Under the pieces are notes generated by a model. It had not been told where the DNA came from and did no database searches. It saw only the letters and a list, made by a program, of their open reading frames with translations. Positions 36,524-45,444 of a DNA stretch of 64,000 nucleotides are shown one piece after another (within the stretch, counting starts at the first letter, position 1; each line of letters begins with the position of its first letter). This DNA comes from Campylobacter lari (GTDB lineage Bacteria > Campylobacterota > Campylobacteria > Campylobacterales > Campylobacteraceae), in contig NZ_CP011372.1 in the NCBI RefSeq assembly GCF_001017575.1, forward strand, positions 248,001 through 312,000, written 5' to 3'. Made by a program: the position numbers and the translations under genes.

Positions 36524-38020
36524 ATGAATATTATTATACCTGCAACTGGAATAGGCAAGAGATTTAAAGAAGCTGGATATAAAGAATTAAAACCTTTTAT
36601 TAAAGTTATGAAAGATAAAGTTATCTTGGACTATGTAGTTGAATGCTTTGATGTTCAAAAAGATGTTTTTTATTTTATTGTCCAAGAGTGTGAGAAAAAT
36701 AAATTTGAAGATTTTGTTTTATCTAGAAAAATTAATGCAAAAATTATTGTCTACAAAGGAGAAAAACTAGGACCTGCTGGAAGCTTATATGGTGTGGCAT
36801 CACAGTTGCAAGATATATTTGATGAGGAAGTTATCATTAGCTATTGTGACTTTGGACAAGAATGGAACTATAAAGATTTTCTGCAATTTGTACATGAAAA
36901 CCAAGATGCTCAGGCTATAATTCCTTGCTACACTGGCTATCATCCTCATTTATTGCCTTTAGAGAATGTATATGCAGCATGTAAGGTGTATGATAATACT
37001 TATAAAGTATATGAAGTTATAGAAAAATATAATTCTAAGAATAAATTTGAAGAATACTATTCTTCTGGTATTTATTATTTTAGAGCTTTAAAGTTGGCTA
37101 TTGAAGCAATAAAAAAACAAATAGAAGCCAAAGATATGGTTTCTGGAGAATATTATGTGTCGGTAACTAATAATTATCTAGAAAATGTTTTGTGCTATCC
37201 TTTTATAGAGAAATTTTATCAATTTGGCACTCCAAAAGACTTTGAATATGTAAAAGAAAAACTTAATTCACAAGATGTTAATAATGAAAAAATAAAAATA
37301 CAAAATACTATTATATTATCTGCTGGTAGAGGAGAAAGATTTTTAAATCTTAATTTTAACCAACCAAAACCATTTTTACCTCTTGGTAAAACAAGTATTA
37401 TAGAGAATATAATTGATACCCTAAAAAATGTTGATACAAATATTATTTGCGTTGGCGCTCAAGATCATGAAAAATATTGGGAAAATATAAAACAAGAAAT
37501 AAGGTTCGTAAAACCGAATAAGATTGGTGCGGCATATTCTTACAAAGAATCTTGTGGAGATTTGTCAGGTGATGTTTTAATTCTTCCGTGTGATCTGATT
37601 GCCAAGCATATTAATAGGGAATTTATGAGATTGCAAAAAGAATACGAAGTTATTGTATTTGTTACACATGCTTCTAAATATAATGTTAATAATCCGCATT
37701 ATTTTACTTGGGTAGAAGGGAAAAATAATAAAATAGATAATATTTTTGTTAAAAATAGATCTAATGATGCAAATTTGGTAATGATAGGAAGTTTTTATTT
37801 TAAGGAAAATTCTTTGTTATTAGAGTATATAAATAAAATATTTCAAGAAGATATAAAAACTAATGGCGAATTCTATATAGATAATGTATTTGAATTGTTA
37901 ATTAAAACGCATAAGATAGGTTATATAATCGTTGATAATTATTTCTCTTTTGGAACTCCAGATGAGTATTTGGAAAATAAATATTGGTATAATATTTATA
38001 AAAGTGAAATAAGGGATTAA
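36524..38020 (+). CDS. Tandem nucleotidyltransferase, two NTP-transferase domains (498 aa)
   Basis: Two NTP-transferase (GT-A/Rossmann-like) domains lie in one chain. Domain 1 starts MNIIIPATGIGKRFKEAGYKELKPF (1-25) with a metal site near SYCDFG; domain 2 (about 255-498) has NTIILSAGRGERF, FNQPKPFLPLGKTSIIENII and LPCDLIA. Each resembles CTP/NTP:sugar- or polyol-phosphate transferases (LicC/IspD/RfbF-like style). ATG 36524 is preferred over 36482 because it gives the canonical N-terminus and follows the aldolase stop by 1 nt. The pair may activate two related substrates or act in sequence. Substrates are unknown. Confidence 0.83.
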   Translation: MNIIIPATGIGKRFKEAGYKELKPFIKVMKDKVILDYVVECFDVQKDVFYFIVQECEKNKFEDFVLSRKINAKIIVYKGEKLGPAGSLYGVASQLQDIFDEEVIISYCDFGQEWNYKDFLQFVHENQDAQAIIPCYTGYHPHLLPLENVYAACKVYDNTYKVYEVIEKYNSKNKFEEYYSSGIYYFRALKLAIEAIKKQIEAKDMVSGEYYVSVTNNYLENVLCYPFIEKFYQFGTPKDFEYVKEKLNSQDVNNEKIKIQNTIILSAGRGERFLNLNFNQPKPFLPLGKTSIIENIIDTLKNVDTNIICVGAQDHEKYWENIKQEIRFVKPNKIGAAYSYKESCGDLSGDVLILPCDLIAKHINREFMRLQKEYEVIVFVTHASKYNVNNPHYFTWVEGKNNKIDNIFVKNRSNDANLVMIGSFYFKENSLLLEYINKIFQEDIKTNGEFYIDNVFELLIKTHKIGYIIVDNYFSFGTPDEYLENKYWYNIYKSEIRD

Positions 38021-38026
38021 TTTTGA

Positions 38027-38032
38027 TATAAT
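38027..38032 (+). promoter_or_regulatory. Internal promoter -10 upstream of kpsC
   Basis: TTTTGATATAAT, with TATAAT at 38027-38032, lies 24 nt before kpsC in the only gap (36 nt) between the variable genes and kpsCS. A transcript starting 6-7 nt downstream would begin inside the left arm or loop of the hairpin that covers the kpsC ribosome binding site. Confidence 0.5.
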
Positions 38033-38056
38033 CTCTCTTTGATTTAAAGAGAGATT
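38030..38056 (+). promoter_or_regulatory. Hairpin sequestering the kpsC ribosome binding site
   Basis: An 11-bp perfect inverted repeat (38030-38040 with 38046-38056), with a 5-nt loop GATTT, ends directly before ATG 38057. Its right arm carries the purine-rich AAAGAGAGA that must serve as ribosome binding site. No T-run follows, so it is not a normal terminator. Confidence 0.7.
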
Positions 38057-40087
38057 ATGAAATTTTATACCGTATCTAAAAAACTAAAAGAAAATGTTAA
38101 AAATTTTTATAAAATAGCTCTATATCATGCTTATAAAAACATCACAAAGGAAGATGTTTTTTTTGTAGGTTGGGGTAGAAAAAAATCAGGCTTAAAAGCC
38201 ATAGAACTAGCTAAAAAGCACAATGTAAAATTTTTACTTTTAGAAGATGGCTTTTTGCGCTCATTAAATTTAGGTGTAGAAAATAGTCCAAGTTTTTCTA
38301 TCATCAAAGATGATGTGGGAATTTACTATGATGCAACTGCACCATCTAAACTTGAAAATATTTTAAACACTTGTGAGTTTAGCTCTAAAGAGCTAGAGCA
38401 AGCAAAAAAGGCCATAGAACTCATAAAAAAAGAAAAACTTAGTAAGTATAATAATAATCTTTGCGTGCCAAAAGAGCTTTTTGGTGCTAATGAAGAACGC
38501 GTATTAATCATCACTCAAGTAGCAAATGATGCTTCACTTAAATTTGGCTTGGCTGAGAATTTTTCAACTCAATATATTATAAATGATGCTATCAAAGAAA
38601 ATCCAAATGCTAAAATATACATTAAAATTCATCCTGATGTATTAAGTGATAAAAAACAAAGTGATTTTGATATGCAAGATTTACCAAGTAAATGTGTAGT
38701 TATAAAAGAAAATTATAATCCCATAGAATTACTAAGTCATTTTAAAAAAGTTTATACTAAGACTTCTGGTATGGGCTTTGAAGCTTTGATGTTAGGATGT
38801 GAATGCGTGTGCTATGGTATGCCATTTTATGCAGGCTGGGGTTTAACTCAAGATAAGCAAGCGTGCAAAAGAAGACTTAAAAAAAGAAGTTTAGAAGAGG
38901 TTTTTTATGCTGCCTATATTTTATATAGTGAGTATTTTAATCCTTATTTAAATCAAAAAAGTGATATTTTTGACACTATTCATACTTTAGCAAAGTATAA
39001 AAAGATAGAACAAGCTAATTCTAATACTTTGTATTTTTTGGGTTTTACTTTGTGGAAGCGTTGGTTTATGAAGCCATTTTTTAAAGCCAAGAATAATAAA
39101 ATCATTTTTTTAAACTCATTAGATGAGCTTTATAAAGTGAATTTAAATCCTGAAGATAAAATTTTCATTTGGGGTAAAAAATATGATAAAGCTTTATTGG
39201 CTAAAGATTTTAAAAATGCAATTTTCTTAGTAGAAGATGGCTTTTTACGCTCAGTTTTTTTGGGTTCAGATCTTACACGTCCTTTTTCTTTGATAATAGA
39301 TAACAAAGGCTTGTATGTTGATCCAAGCAAGCCAAGTGATTTAGAAGATATTTTGCAAAATCATATTTTTGATGAAAGTTTAAAACAAAGAGCTAAAAAG
39401 CTCATCTCTACCATCACACAAAATAAATTTTCAAAGTATAATGGCTTAAAGCATGAAAAGCTAAATTTTAATACTAATAAAAAAATCATCTTAATCCCTG
39501 CTCAAGTAGAAGATGATGCTTCTATGATCTTAGGTGGTGCAGGTTATGATACTTTAAAACTTTTACAAAGTGTAAGAAAGGCCAATGAAAACGCTTTTAT
39601 AGTTTTTAAACCTCATCCTGATGTTTTAAGTGGTAACCGTAAGGGTTTAAAAGATAAAAGCATTATTTTAAAATATTGTGATGAGATTATAGAAAATGTT
39701 AGTATAGATAGTGCTATAAATGCAAGTGATGAAGTACATACTATAACTTCCACAAGCGGTTTTGACGCTCTTTTGCGTGGTAAAAAAGTAGTAGTATATG
39801 GCAAGCCTTTTTATGCAGGCTGGGGGTTAACTATGGATTTACATGAAATTCCAAGACGTACAAGAGTGCTTAGTTTAGAAGAACTTGTTGCGGGGGTTTT
39901 GATCCTTTATCCAAGATACATCCATCCAAAAAATAAAAATTTATGTGAAGTTGAGCTTGCTTTAGATATAATGTTAAAAATGCAAAAAGATTATTTTTCT
40001 AAATTTTATTTGCGTTGGTTTATGGATATAAGAATTTATATATTAAGAAAAATAAGAAGATTGATAGAATTTGTTTTGATTAGATGA
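38057..40087 (+). CDS. kpsC: KpsC, dual Kdo transferase of the capsule linker (676 aa)
   Basis: KpsC adds alternating beta-Kdo residues onto phosphatidylglycerol to make the poly-Kdo linker. Two homologous GT-B-like halves are visible: LLLEDGFLRSLNLG (about 70) and FLVEDGFLRSVFLG (about 393), and two copies of FYAGWGLT (about 256 and 586) after KTSGMGFEALMLG and TSTSGFDALLRG. The length fits. It is the first gene after the variable region, with its own promoter and a hairpin over the start. It overlaps kpsS by 4 nt. Confidence 0.96.
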   Translation: MKFYTVSKKLKENVKNFYKIALYHAYKNITKEDVFFVGWGRKKSGLKAIELAKKHNVKFLLLEDGFLRSLNLGVENSPSFSIIKDDVGIYYDATAPSKLENILNTCEFSSKELEQAKKAIELIKKEKLSKYNNNLCVPKELFGANEERVLIITQVANDASLKFGLAENFSTQYIINDAIKENPNAKIYIKIHPDVLSDKKQSDFDMQDLPSKCVVIKENYNPIELLSHFKKVYTKTSGMGFEALMLGCECVCYGMPFYAGWGLTQDKQACKRRLKKRSLEEVFYAAYILYSEYFNPYLNQKSDIFDTIHTLAKYKKIEQANSNTLYFLGFTLWKRWFMKPFFKAKNNKIIFLNSLDELYKVNLNPEDKIFIWGKKYDKALLAKDFKNAIFLVEDGFLRSVFLGSDLTRPFSLIIDNKGLYVDPSKPSDLEDILQNHIFDESLKQRAKKLISTITQNKFSKYNGLKHEKLNFNTNKKIILIPAQVEDDASMILGGAGYDTLKLLQSVRKANENAFIVFKPHPDVLSGNRKGLKDKSIILKYCDEIIENVSIDSAINASDEVHTITSTSGFDALLRGKKVVVYGKPFYAGWGLTMDLHEIPRRTRVLSLEELVAGVLILYPRYIHPKNKNLCEVELALDIMLKMQKDYFSKFYLRWFMDIRIYILRKIRRLIEFVLIR

Positions 40088-41262
40088 ATTTAAGTAAGAA
40101 GTTAAAAAAATTTTCTGGTAAAAATGTTTTATTGCTCCAAGGACCTGTGGGTGGATTTTTTCGTAAAATCGCTACAAAAATTCCACAAGCTAAGGTTTAT
40201 AAAGTAAATTTTAATGGCGGAGATTTTTTCTTTTATCCTTTTAAAAGCATTAACTATACTAAAAGCTTAGCTGAGCTTGAAGACTTTTATAAAAAGCTTT
40301 TTGAAGAAAAACAAATTCAAGTTATCATTATGTATAATGATTGTAGAAAAGTGCATGAAATAGCCATTAGTGTTGCTAAACAAATGGGTATTGAAGTATG
40401 GATTTTTGAAGAAGGTTATGTAAGACCAAATTTTATTACTTTTGAAAAAGATGGAGTAAATGCAAACTCCACTTTGCCAAGAGAAAAAGAATTTTATCTA
40501 AGTCAGAAAAAATTTAATAAAGATTTTAAATTTAAAACTTTCTCAAGTACTTTTAGAAATATGGCCTTTGCTTCGTTTTTATACTGGCTTTTTGCTTTTT
40601 TGTTTTCTTGGTATTTTAATAATTCTTTACACCATAGAAGTTTAAAATTATTTGACTTTTTACCTTGGCTTTGTTCAGTATATAGAAAAAACAAATACAA
40701 AATCACAGAAAAAAGTTTAAATGAAAAAATTCTTTCCCTAAAACAAAAGTATTTTTTAGCTATTTTACAAGTGCATAATGATACTCAACTCTCCCATCAT
40801 TATAAAAAAACTACAGAAAAATTTATAGAAGAAGTGATCATCTCTTTTGTTAATCATGCTAAAGCAAAGTCTTATCTAGTTTTTAAACATCATCCTATGG
40901 ACCGTGGCTATAGAGATTATACTAAGCTTATAGAAGATTTGAGTTTAAAATACAATGTCGAGGGTAGAATTTTATATATACATGACTTACACTTACCTAC
41001 ACTCTTAATCAATACAAGAGGCACTATAGTGATAAATAGCACAGTAGGGCTTTCTGCTTTATATCACAATAGTCCTTTAAAAGTTATGGGAAAAGCCTTT
41101 TATGATATAGAAGGTTTGACTTACAAAAAAAGCTTGCATACTTTTTGGAAAGAATGCAGAGCATATAAACCTGATGTGGTTTTACATGCTAAATTTAGAA
41201 ATTATGTGATATATAAAACCCAAGTCAATGGGAATTTTTTCAAAAATACTAGTTTAGATTAA
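40084..41262 (+). CDS. kpsS: KpsS, Kdo transferase initiating capsule linker (392 aa)
   Basis: KpsS attaches the first Kdo to the lipid carrier, preceding KpsC. Family marks are LLLQGPVGGFFRKIA at the N-terminus, EEGYVRPNFITFEKDGVNANS near 110-130 and VFKHHPMDRGYRDY plus INSTVGLSALYHNSPLKVMG in the second half. The gene starts in the kpsC stop (ATGA). Its stop overlaps the stop of the convergent SGNH-like gene in the tetramer TTAA. Confidence 0.95.
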   Translation: MNLSKKLKKFSGKNVLLLQGPVGGFFRKIATKIPQAKVYKVNFNGGDFFFYPFKSINYTKSLAELEDFYKKLFEEKQIQVIIMYNDCRKVHEIAISVAKQMGIEVWIFEEGYVRPNFITFEKDGVNANSTLPREKEFYLSQKKFNKDFKFKTFSSTFRNMAFASFLYWLFAFLFSWYFNNSLHHRSLKLFDFLPWLCSVYRKNKYKITEKSLNEKILSLKQKYFLAILQVHNDTQLSHHYKKTTEKFIEEVIISFVNHAKAKSYLVFKHHPMDRGYRDYTKLIEDLSLKYNVEGRILYIHDLHLPTLLINTRGTIVINSTVGLSALYHNSPLKVMGKAFYDIEGLTYKKSLHTFWKECRAYKPDVVLHAKFRNYVIYKTQVNGNFFKNTSLD

Positions 41263-42767
41263 ATTTTCTTTTTATAGTTTTTTGCAATTTTTTTTAGTTT
41301 AAAAGGTAAGCTTAAATACCCTATTTTAAAAGGGGTTCTTGAAGCTTGTAAAAGTGCATTACCTAAAAGATAAGGCAAGTGTGTTTTGGCTATTTGAGCG
41401 TGTTTATAGTCTGCATAAGCTTTTAGCGGTGGTAAGTTTTTTTGATCTTTTTGATTTTTAAAATGATCTTTTTTGACTTTTCTTAATTCAAAAGGTATTT
41501 TGAAGTATCCTAAAAAGCTTTTGCTATTTTTCATGATAGTTTCCCCAAGCTTATAGCTTAGTCTTTCTTTTATCCTTAAACTAGCTCCATAAAGTTGGTT
41601 GTTTTGATGGATGAATATTTCATATTCATTTTTTAAGCCTTTGTGATTTAAAAAATGCAAAAGATTATGATTTTGACTTTGTAAAAATGTTTGCATATCA
41701 AGTTTTTTTAGTTCATGGTATTCTAGTGCTAATTCTTTATAAAATGCTATAGGTGGTATCAAAGAATCATGGGTATTTGTAAGATAATTTTTACATTCAA
41801 TTTTTTTATCATTATCATTTTCTAAAAGTAAAATTCCTATTAAGTCTACATAATCAAGTCTTGGTGTTTTTTCATTTGCTATGCTTAAGCCCGAACTTCC
41901 CTCACTTTGCTTGATAATTTGTGTATTAACATACAAAAAGGTTTGCTCATCACAAATTGCTTTTTCATTTTGTATATCTTGAAAAGTATTGATAAGTCCA
42001 AAATTTTTTATTAATTTAAAAGATGAGTTTTCAATACTTATAGATGATATAGCATGGGTTGATGAGTTAGTGTAATTCCAAGTATGTATGCCTAAGATTT
42101 GATAGTTTTTTAACTCTTTTGGAAAAATGATTTTTTCTCCGACCTTAATCTTTGTAATTTTTTCACAAAAAAATGAATTTTTATGCTCTATTTTAGTTGA
42201 ATTTGAGGGCGTAAAGATATGAAATTTTCTTTTTGAGTAAATGATCTTTTCTTTGGATTTTATAAAGCTATGTAAATTTTTAATGATGTTTTTACCAAGC
42301 TCTTGCATAGCTAGTGGTATAGGATGAAAATTATAGTTTTGATCAAAATCATAAAGATTATTTTTTTGGTAGTAAAGATCTACATCAATTAGATTAAAAC
42401 CATAATAAGCACAATTTTTCCTATGAGCTTCATTGATAGCTTTTGATTTATCATTGCAAGCTGGTATGGGGAGTATAAGCACTATGGTAATTTTGTTTGC
42501 TTTGTAAAGTTCTTCGTAAAAATAGTCAATATTTCTAAGTATAATATTTAAACTCATAGGGCTTAAATAATCATTGATATTTGATTCGCTGATGAGAAAA
42601 TCACTGTTGATTATAGTTTTTTTATGGCGTATTAATTCATAAAGATTTTGTAAAGAAGTGCTAAGTCCCAAAGCATAATTATGTAGTGTAATGTCTTTAT
42701 TTTCAAGACCTATCCTAAGACCATTTTTAACTACGCTATTGCTACCACCTAGCAAGATTACATCCAT
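41259..42767 (-). CDS. SGNH-hydrolase-like capsule protein with shared tail, inverted (502 aa)
   Basis: It is paralogous to the protein at 32235-33926. VILLGGSNSVVKNGL and the SGNH block III SESNINDY are present; the late His lies in NYNFHPIPLAMQELGKNI. A beta-rich middle domain (about 175-320, IFPKELKNYQILGIHTWN) and the two-part YxLG tail (about 392-502; LSYKLGETIMKNSKS..., LPYLLGNALLQASRT...) follow. It has no G tract and is the only capsule gene on the minus strand. It probably modifies the capsule as a transferase or esterase; from memory the layout recalls MeOPN transferases Cj1421/Cj1422. AAAGAA before ATG 42767 is a modest ribosome binding site. Confidence 0.75.
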   Translation of the reverse strand: MDVILLGGSNSVVKNGLRIGLENKDITLHNYALGLSTSLQNLYELIRHKKTIINSDFLISESNINDYLSPMSLNIILRNIDYFYEELYKANKITIVLILPIPACNDKSKAINEAHRKNCAYYGFNLIDVDLYYQKNNLYDFDQNYNFHPIPLAMQELGKNIIKNLHSFIKSKEKIIYSKRKFHIFTPSNSTKIEHKNSFFCEKITKIKVGEKIIFPKELKNYQILGIHTWNYTNSSTHAISSISIENSSFKLIKNFGLINTFQDIQNEKAICDEQTFLYVNTQIIKQSEGSSGLSIANEKTPRLDYVDLIGILLLENDNDKKIECKNYLTNTHDSLIPPIAFYKELALEYHELKKLDMQTFLQSQNHNLLHFLNHKGLKNEYEIFIHQNNQLYGASLRIKERLSYKLGETIMKNSKSFLGYFKIPFELRKVKKDHFKNQKDQKNLPPLKAYADYKHAQIAKTHLPYLLGNALLQASRTPFKIGYLSLPFKLKKIAKNYKKKI

Positions 42768-42868
42768 AAGTTCTTTCTTGATTTTATAAATTTTTATTTA
42801 TTTTATAAAATATTTTTTAATGAATAATTTCAGAGCAAAAACCCCTTATTTTGCCTTTAAATAAGCAT

Positions 42869-42897
42869 TTGACAAAGATAACAACTTTAGCTATATT
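42869..42897 (+). promoter_or_regulatory. Consensus sigma70 promoter of the P450 operon
   Basis: TTGACA at 42869-42874, a 17-bp spacer and TATATT at 42892-42897, 33 nt before the ATG at 42931. A consensus -35 box is uncommon in Campylobacter. Confidence 0.6.
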
Positions 42898-42930
42898 TTT
42901 AAATTCATTTTGAGTTTATTTGGGATTTTA

Positions 42931-44061
42931 ATGGATAAATTGTATCAAAAAAGAGATGTTTTTTATATAGCTGGTTATGATCCTAGAGGATATAGGCATT
43001 ATTATGCTATGTTTAAAAAAAATTTAGCTGAGCAAAATACACTTTTAAATTATGATTATACTTTATCAAAAGCTCAAGTTAATGCTTATCCTTCTTGGCA
43101 AATTCAAACCCCATATACAAGCACTACTTATACCTTTTTAAGCTGGAATGATATAGTCAAAAAAAACTGGTCAGAAGGTATAAAAGATGCTTTGAGTGAT
43201 TGTTATAGTTTTTTTAGAATTTATACCATCACAGGGCTTTTTTTAAAATTTGGTAAAGAATCCCCACACCAACTTATCACAGGTTATTATCCATTTTTTT
43301 ATGTACTTTTGAGTTTGATTTTTACTTTATTTTGTGCTTTTGGAAGCTTGTTTTATTTGCAAAATTTTCATATTGTTTTGGGAATTTTAGCCTTTATTTT
43401 ATCATTAGTATTTTTACCAAAAATGCTTTATAAATTAGGCAAGAAATTAGCTGTTTTTTGGATAGCTAGAATTTGTTCTTTTTGTGCAAACTGGGAGAAA
43501 AATTCCCAAGGCGAACTTGAATTAAGAATGGATGATTTTGCTAGAGTTATCTTCGAAAAACTAAAAGAAAATGTAAATGATAAAAATTACGAACTTATTT
43601 TAAGTGCACATAGCGTGGGAACGGTGCTTTGTATAAATGTTTTAGCAAAAGTGCTTAGAAAATGCGAAAAAGAAAATATTTCTTTTGAAAATTTAAAGGT
43701 TTTAACTTTAGGTGAGTGTATACCTTTAGTAAGCTATCAAAAAAGATCTTTTGGGTTTAGAAAAGATTTAGAGTATTTAGGAAGTAAAAATTTAATATGG
43801 TATGATTTTACTTCTATTATTGATGGAGCTTGTTTTGCACAGGTTGATTTCATACGCACAAGCGGGGTAAAGGCACAATTTAGTCCAAAATACCTTTCGG
43901 CTAAATTTCATACCTTATATAAAAGCAAAGATTATAAAAAAATCAAAAAAGACAAATACAAAGCACATTTTTTATATTTATTTGCCACTCAAATTCAAGG
44001 GGTGTATAACTTTTTTGAATTTATCATGGGTAAAAATAAATTAGAAGAGAAAATCAAATAG
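42931..44061 (+). CDS. Membrane protein with lipase-like Ser motif, Cj1412-type (376 aa)
   Basis: It is a conserved Campylobacter protein next to the P450; from memory the C. jejuni counterpart is Cj1412c. Two hydrophobic segments lie near residues 115-165. The C-terminal half contains LILSAHSVGTVLCINVLAKVL, a possible nucleophile elbow of an alpha/beta hydrolase (S-x-x-x form rather than strict GxSxG). The start is taken as ATG 42931; the longer TTG 42910 version has no better ribosome binding site. The P450 follows 9 nt later. It may prepare or bind the P450 substrate, for example a lipid; that is inference. Confidence 0.75.
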   Translation: MDKLYQKRDVFYIAGYDPRGYRHYYAMFKKNLAEQNTLLNYDYTLSKAQVNAYPSWQIQTPYTSTTYTFLSWNDIVKKNWSEGIKDALSDCYSFFRIYTITGLFLKFGKESPHQLITGYYPFFYVLLSLIFTLFCAFGSLFYLQNFHIVLGILAFILSLVFLPKMLYKLGKKLAVFWIARICSFCANWEKNSQGELELRMDDFARVIFEKLKENVNDKNYELILSAHSVGTVLCINVLAKVLRKCEKENISFENLKVLTLGECIPLVSYQKRSFGFRKDLEYLGSKNLIWYDFTSIIDGACFAQVDFIRTSGVKAQFSPKYLSAKFHTLYKSKDYKKIKKDKYKAHFLYLFATQIQGVYNFFEFIMGKNKLEEKIK

Positions 44062-44070
44062 GAGAAAAAC

Positions 44071-45444
44071 ATGGGTCAATGTCCTTTTCATCCAAAGCCT
44101 TATAAAAATAAAGCTTCTACATTAACTACTTTTTTACTAAAAAGAAGATCATGGCTTGATGGACTTTATGAGCGAAGCTATAAGATGATGATGGGCAGAG
44201 TAAAAATGCCTGGATTTGATCTATATGTAGTAAATGATCCAAAAGAAGTTAGACGCATCATGGTAGATGAGGTTAGAGAATACCCAAAAAGCCAACTTTT
44301 GCATGAGCTTTTAGAGCCACTTTTAGGTATAAGCATTTTTACAACTAATGATAGAGTGTGGGAAAAGCAAAGAGAACTTTTAAGACCTTCTTTTGAAATG
44401 ACAAGGATTTCTAAGGTTTTTAATTTAATGAGTGAAGCAACTTCTGATATGATGGCAAGATTTGCAAAGTATGAAGATAAAGCGATTATAGAAGTAGATG
44501 AAGCTATGACTTTTGTAACTGCAGATGTGATTTTTAGAACTATCATGTCATCAAAACTTGATGAGCAAAAAGGTAAACTTGTTTTAGATGCTTTTGTAAC
44601 TGTGCAAGAAGAAACAGTTAAAACAGCTATGCGAAGAATGTTTCGTTTCCCAACTTGGCTTTCAAATCTTTTAGGCGAGAGAAAAAGACTTAAAGCAGGC
44701 ACTACTATACGCAAGGTTTTATCAGATATTATAAAGCCAAGATATGATAATGCTATAAATGATCAAGGAAAATATGAAGATATTTTATCATCATTGCTTA
44801 TGGTGGTAGATGCAGATACTAATGAGAGATTTTCTTTTAATGAAATTTTAGACCAAGTTGCCATGCTTTTCTTAGCAGGCCATGAAACCACTGCAAGCTC
44901 GCTAACTTGGACGCTATATATTTTAAGTATTTCTCCAGATGAGCAACAAAAAGCCTATGAAGAAATCATGCAAGTTGCAGGTGATGAGGAGTTTAAAATA
45001 GAGCATATTAGAGCAATGAAATATCTTACAAATGTGTTTAAAGAAAGCTTGAGACTTTATCCACCGGTTGGCTTTTTTGCTAGAGAAGCAAGAAATGATA
45101 ACAAAATGAGAGATAAGCTTATCAAAAAAGGTTCAGGCGTAGTGGTAGCTCCATGGCTTATCCACAGACATGATAGTTTTTGGGAAAATCCGCATGAGTT
45201 TGATCCAAGTCGCCATGAAGATAAAAGTAAGATTAAAAAAGACACTTATATGCCTTTTGGTATGGGAGAGCGTGTGTGTATAGGGCAGGGCTTTGCTATG
45301 CAAGAGGCTGTTTTGATTTTAGCTAATATTTTAAGGACTTATAAGTTAGAATTAGAAGAAAATTTCGTGCCTGATATAGTAGGAAGGCTTACTATAAGAT
45401 CAGCAAATGGTATGAATATAAGATTTATAAAAAGGCAAAAATGA
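44071..45444 (+). CDS. Cytochrome P450, CYP172A1-like (457 aa)
   Basis: It is a haem monooxygenase. The I-helix oxygen-binding motif AGHETTAS is near residue 270, the ExxR pair in ESLRLYPP near 328, and the haem cysteine in MPFGMGERVCIGQG near 400. It lacks an N-terminal anchor. C. jejuni Cj1411c (CYP172A1) has the same neighbours. P450s are rare in epsilonproteobacteria and the natural substrate is unknown. AGGAGA precedes ATG 44071. It overlaps the next small gene by 4 nt. Confidence 0.94.
   Translation: MGQCPFHPKPYKNKASTLTTFLLKRRSWLDGLYERSYKMMMGRVKMPGFDLYVVNDPKEVRRIMVDEVREYPKSQLLHELLEPLLGISIFTTNDRVWEKQRELLRPSFEMTRISKVFNLMSEATSDMMARFAKYEDKAIIEVDEAMTFVTADVIFRTIMSSKLDEQKGKLVLDAFVTVQEETVKTAMRRMFRFPTWLSNLLGERKRLKAGTTIRKVLSDIIKPRYDNAINDQGKYEDILSSLLMVVDADTNERFSFNEILDQVAMLFLAGHETTASSLTWTLYILSISPDEQQKAYEEIMQVAGDEEFKIEHIRAMKYLTNVFKESLRLYPPVGFFAREARNDNKMRDKLIKKGSGVVVAPWLIHRHDSFWENPHEFDPSRHEDKSKIKKDTYMPFGMGERVCIGQGFAMQEAVLILANILRTYKLELEENFVPDIVGRLTIRSANGMNIRFIKRQK

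Noticed and set aside
38030-38056. Rho-independent terminator before kpsC
   Set aside because: The stem is followed directly by ATG and no T run, so translation control is a better explanation.
9338-42767. Mobile element or prophage origin of the capsule locus
   Set aside because: No transposase, integrase, terminal repeats or duplicated tRNA end was seen; the high A/T content alone is normal for Campylobacter capsule genes.
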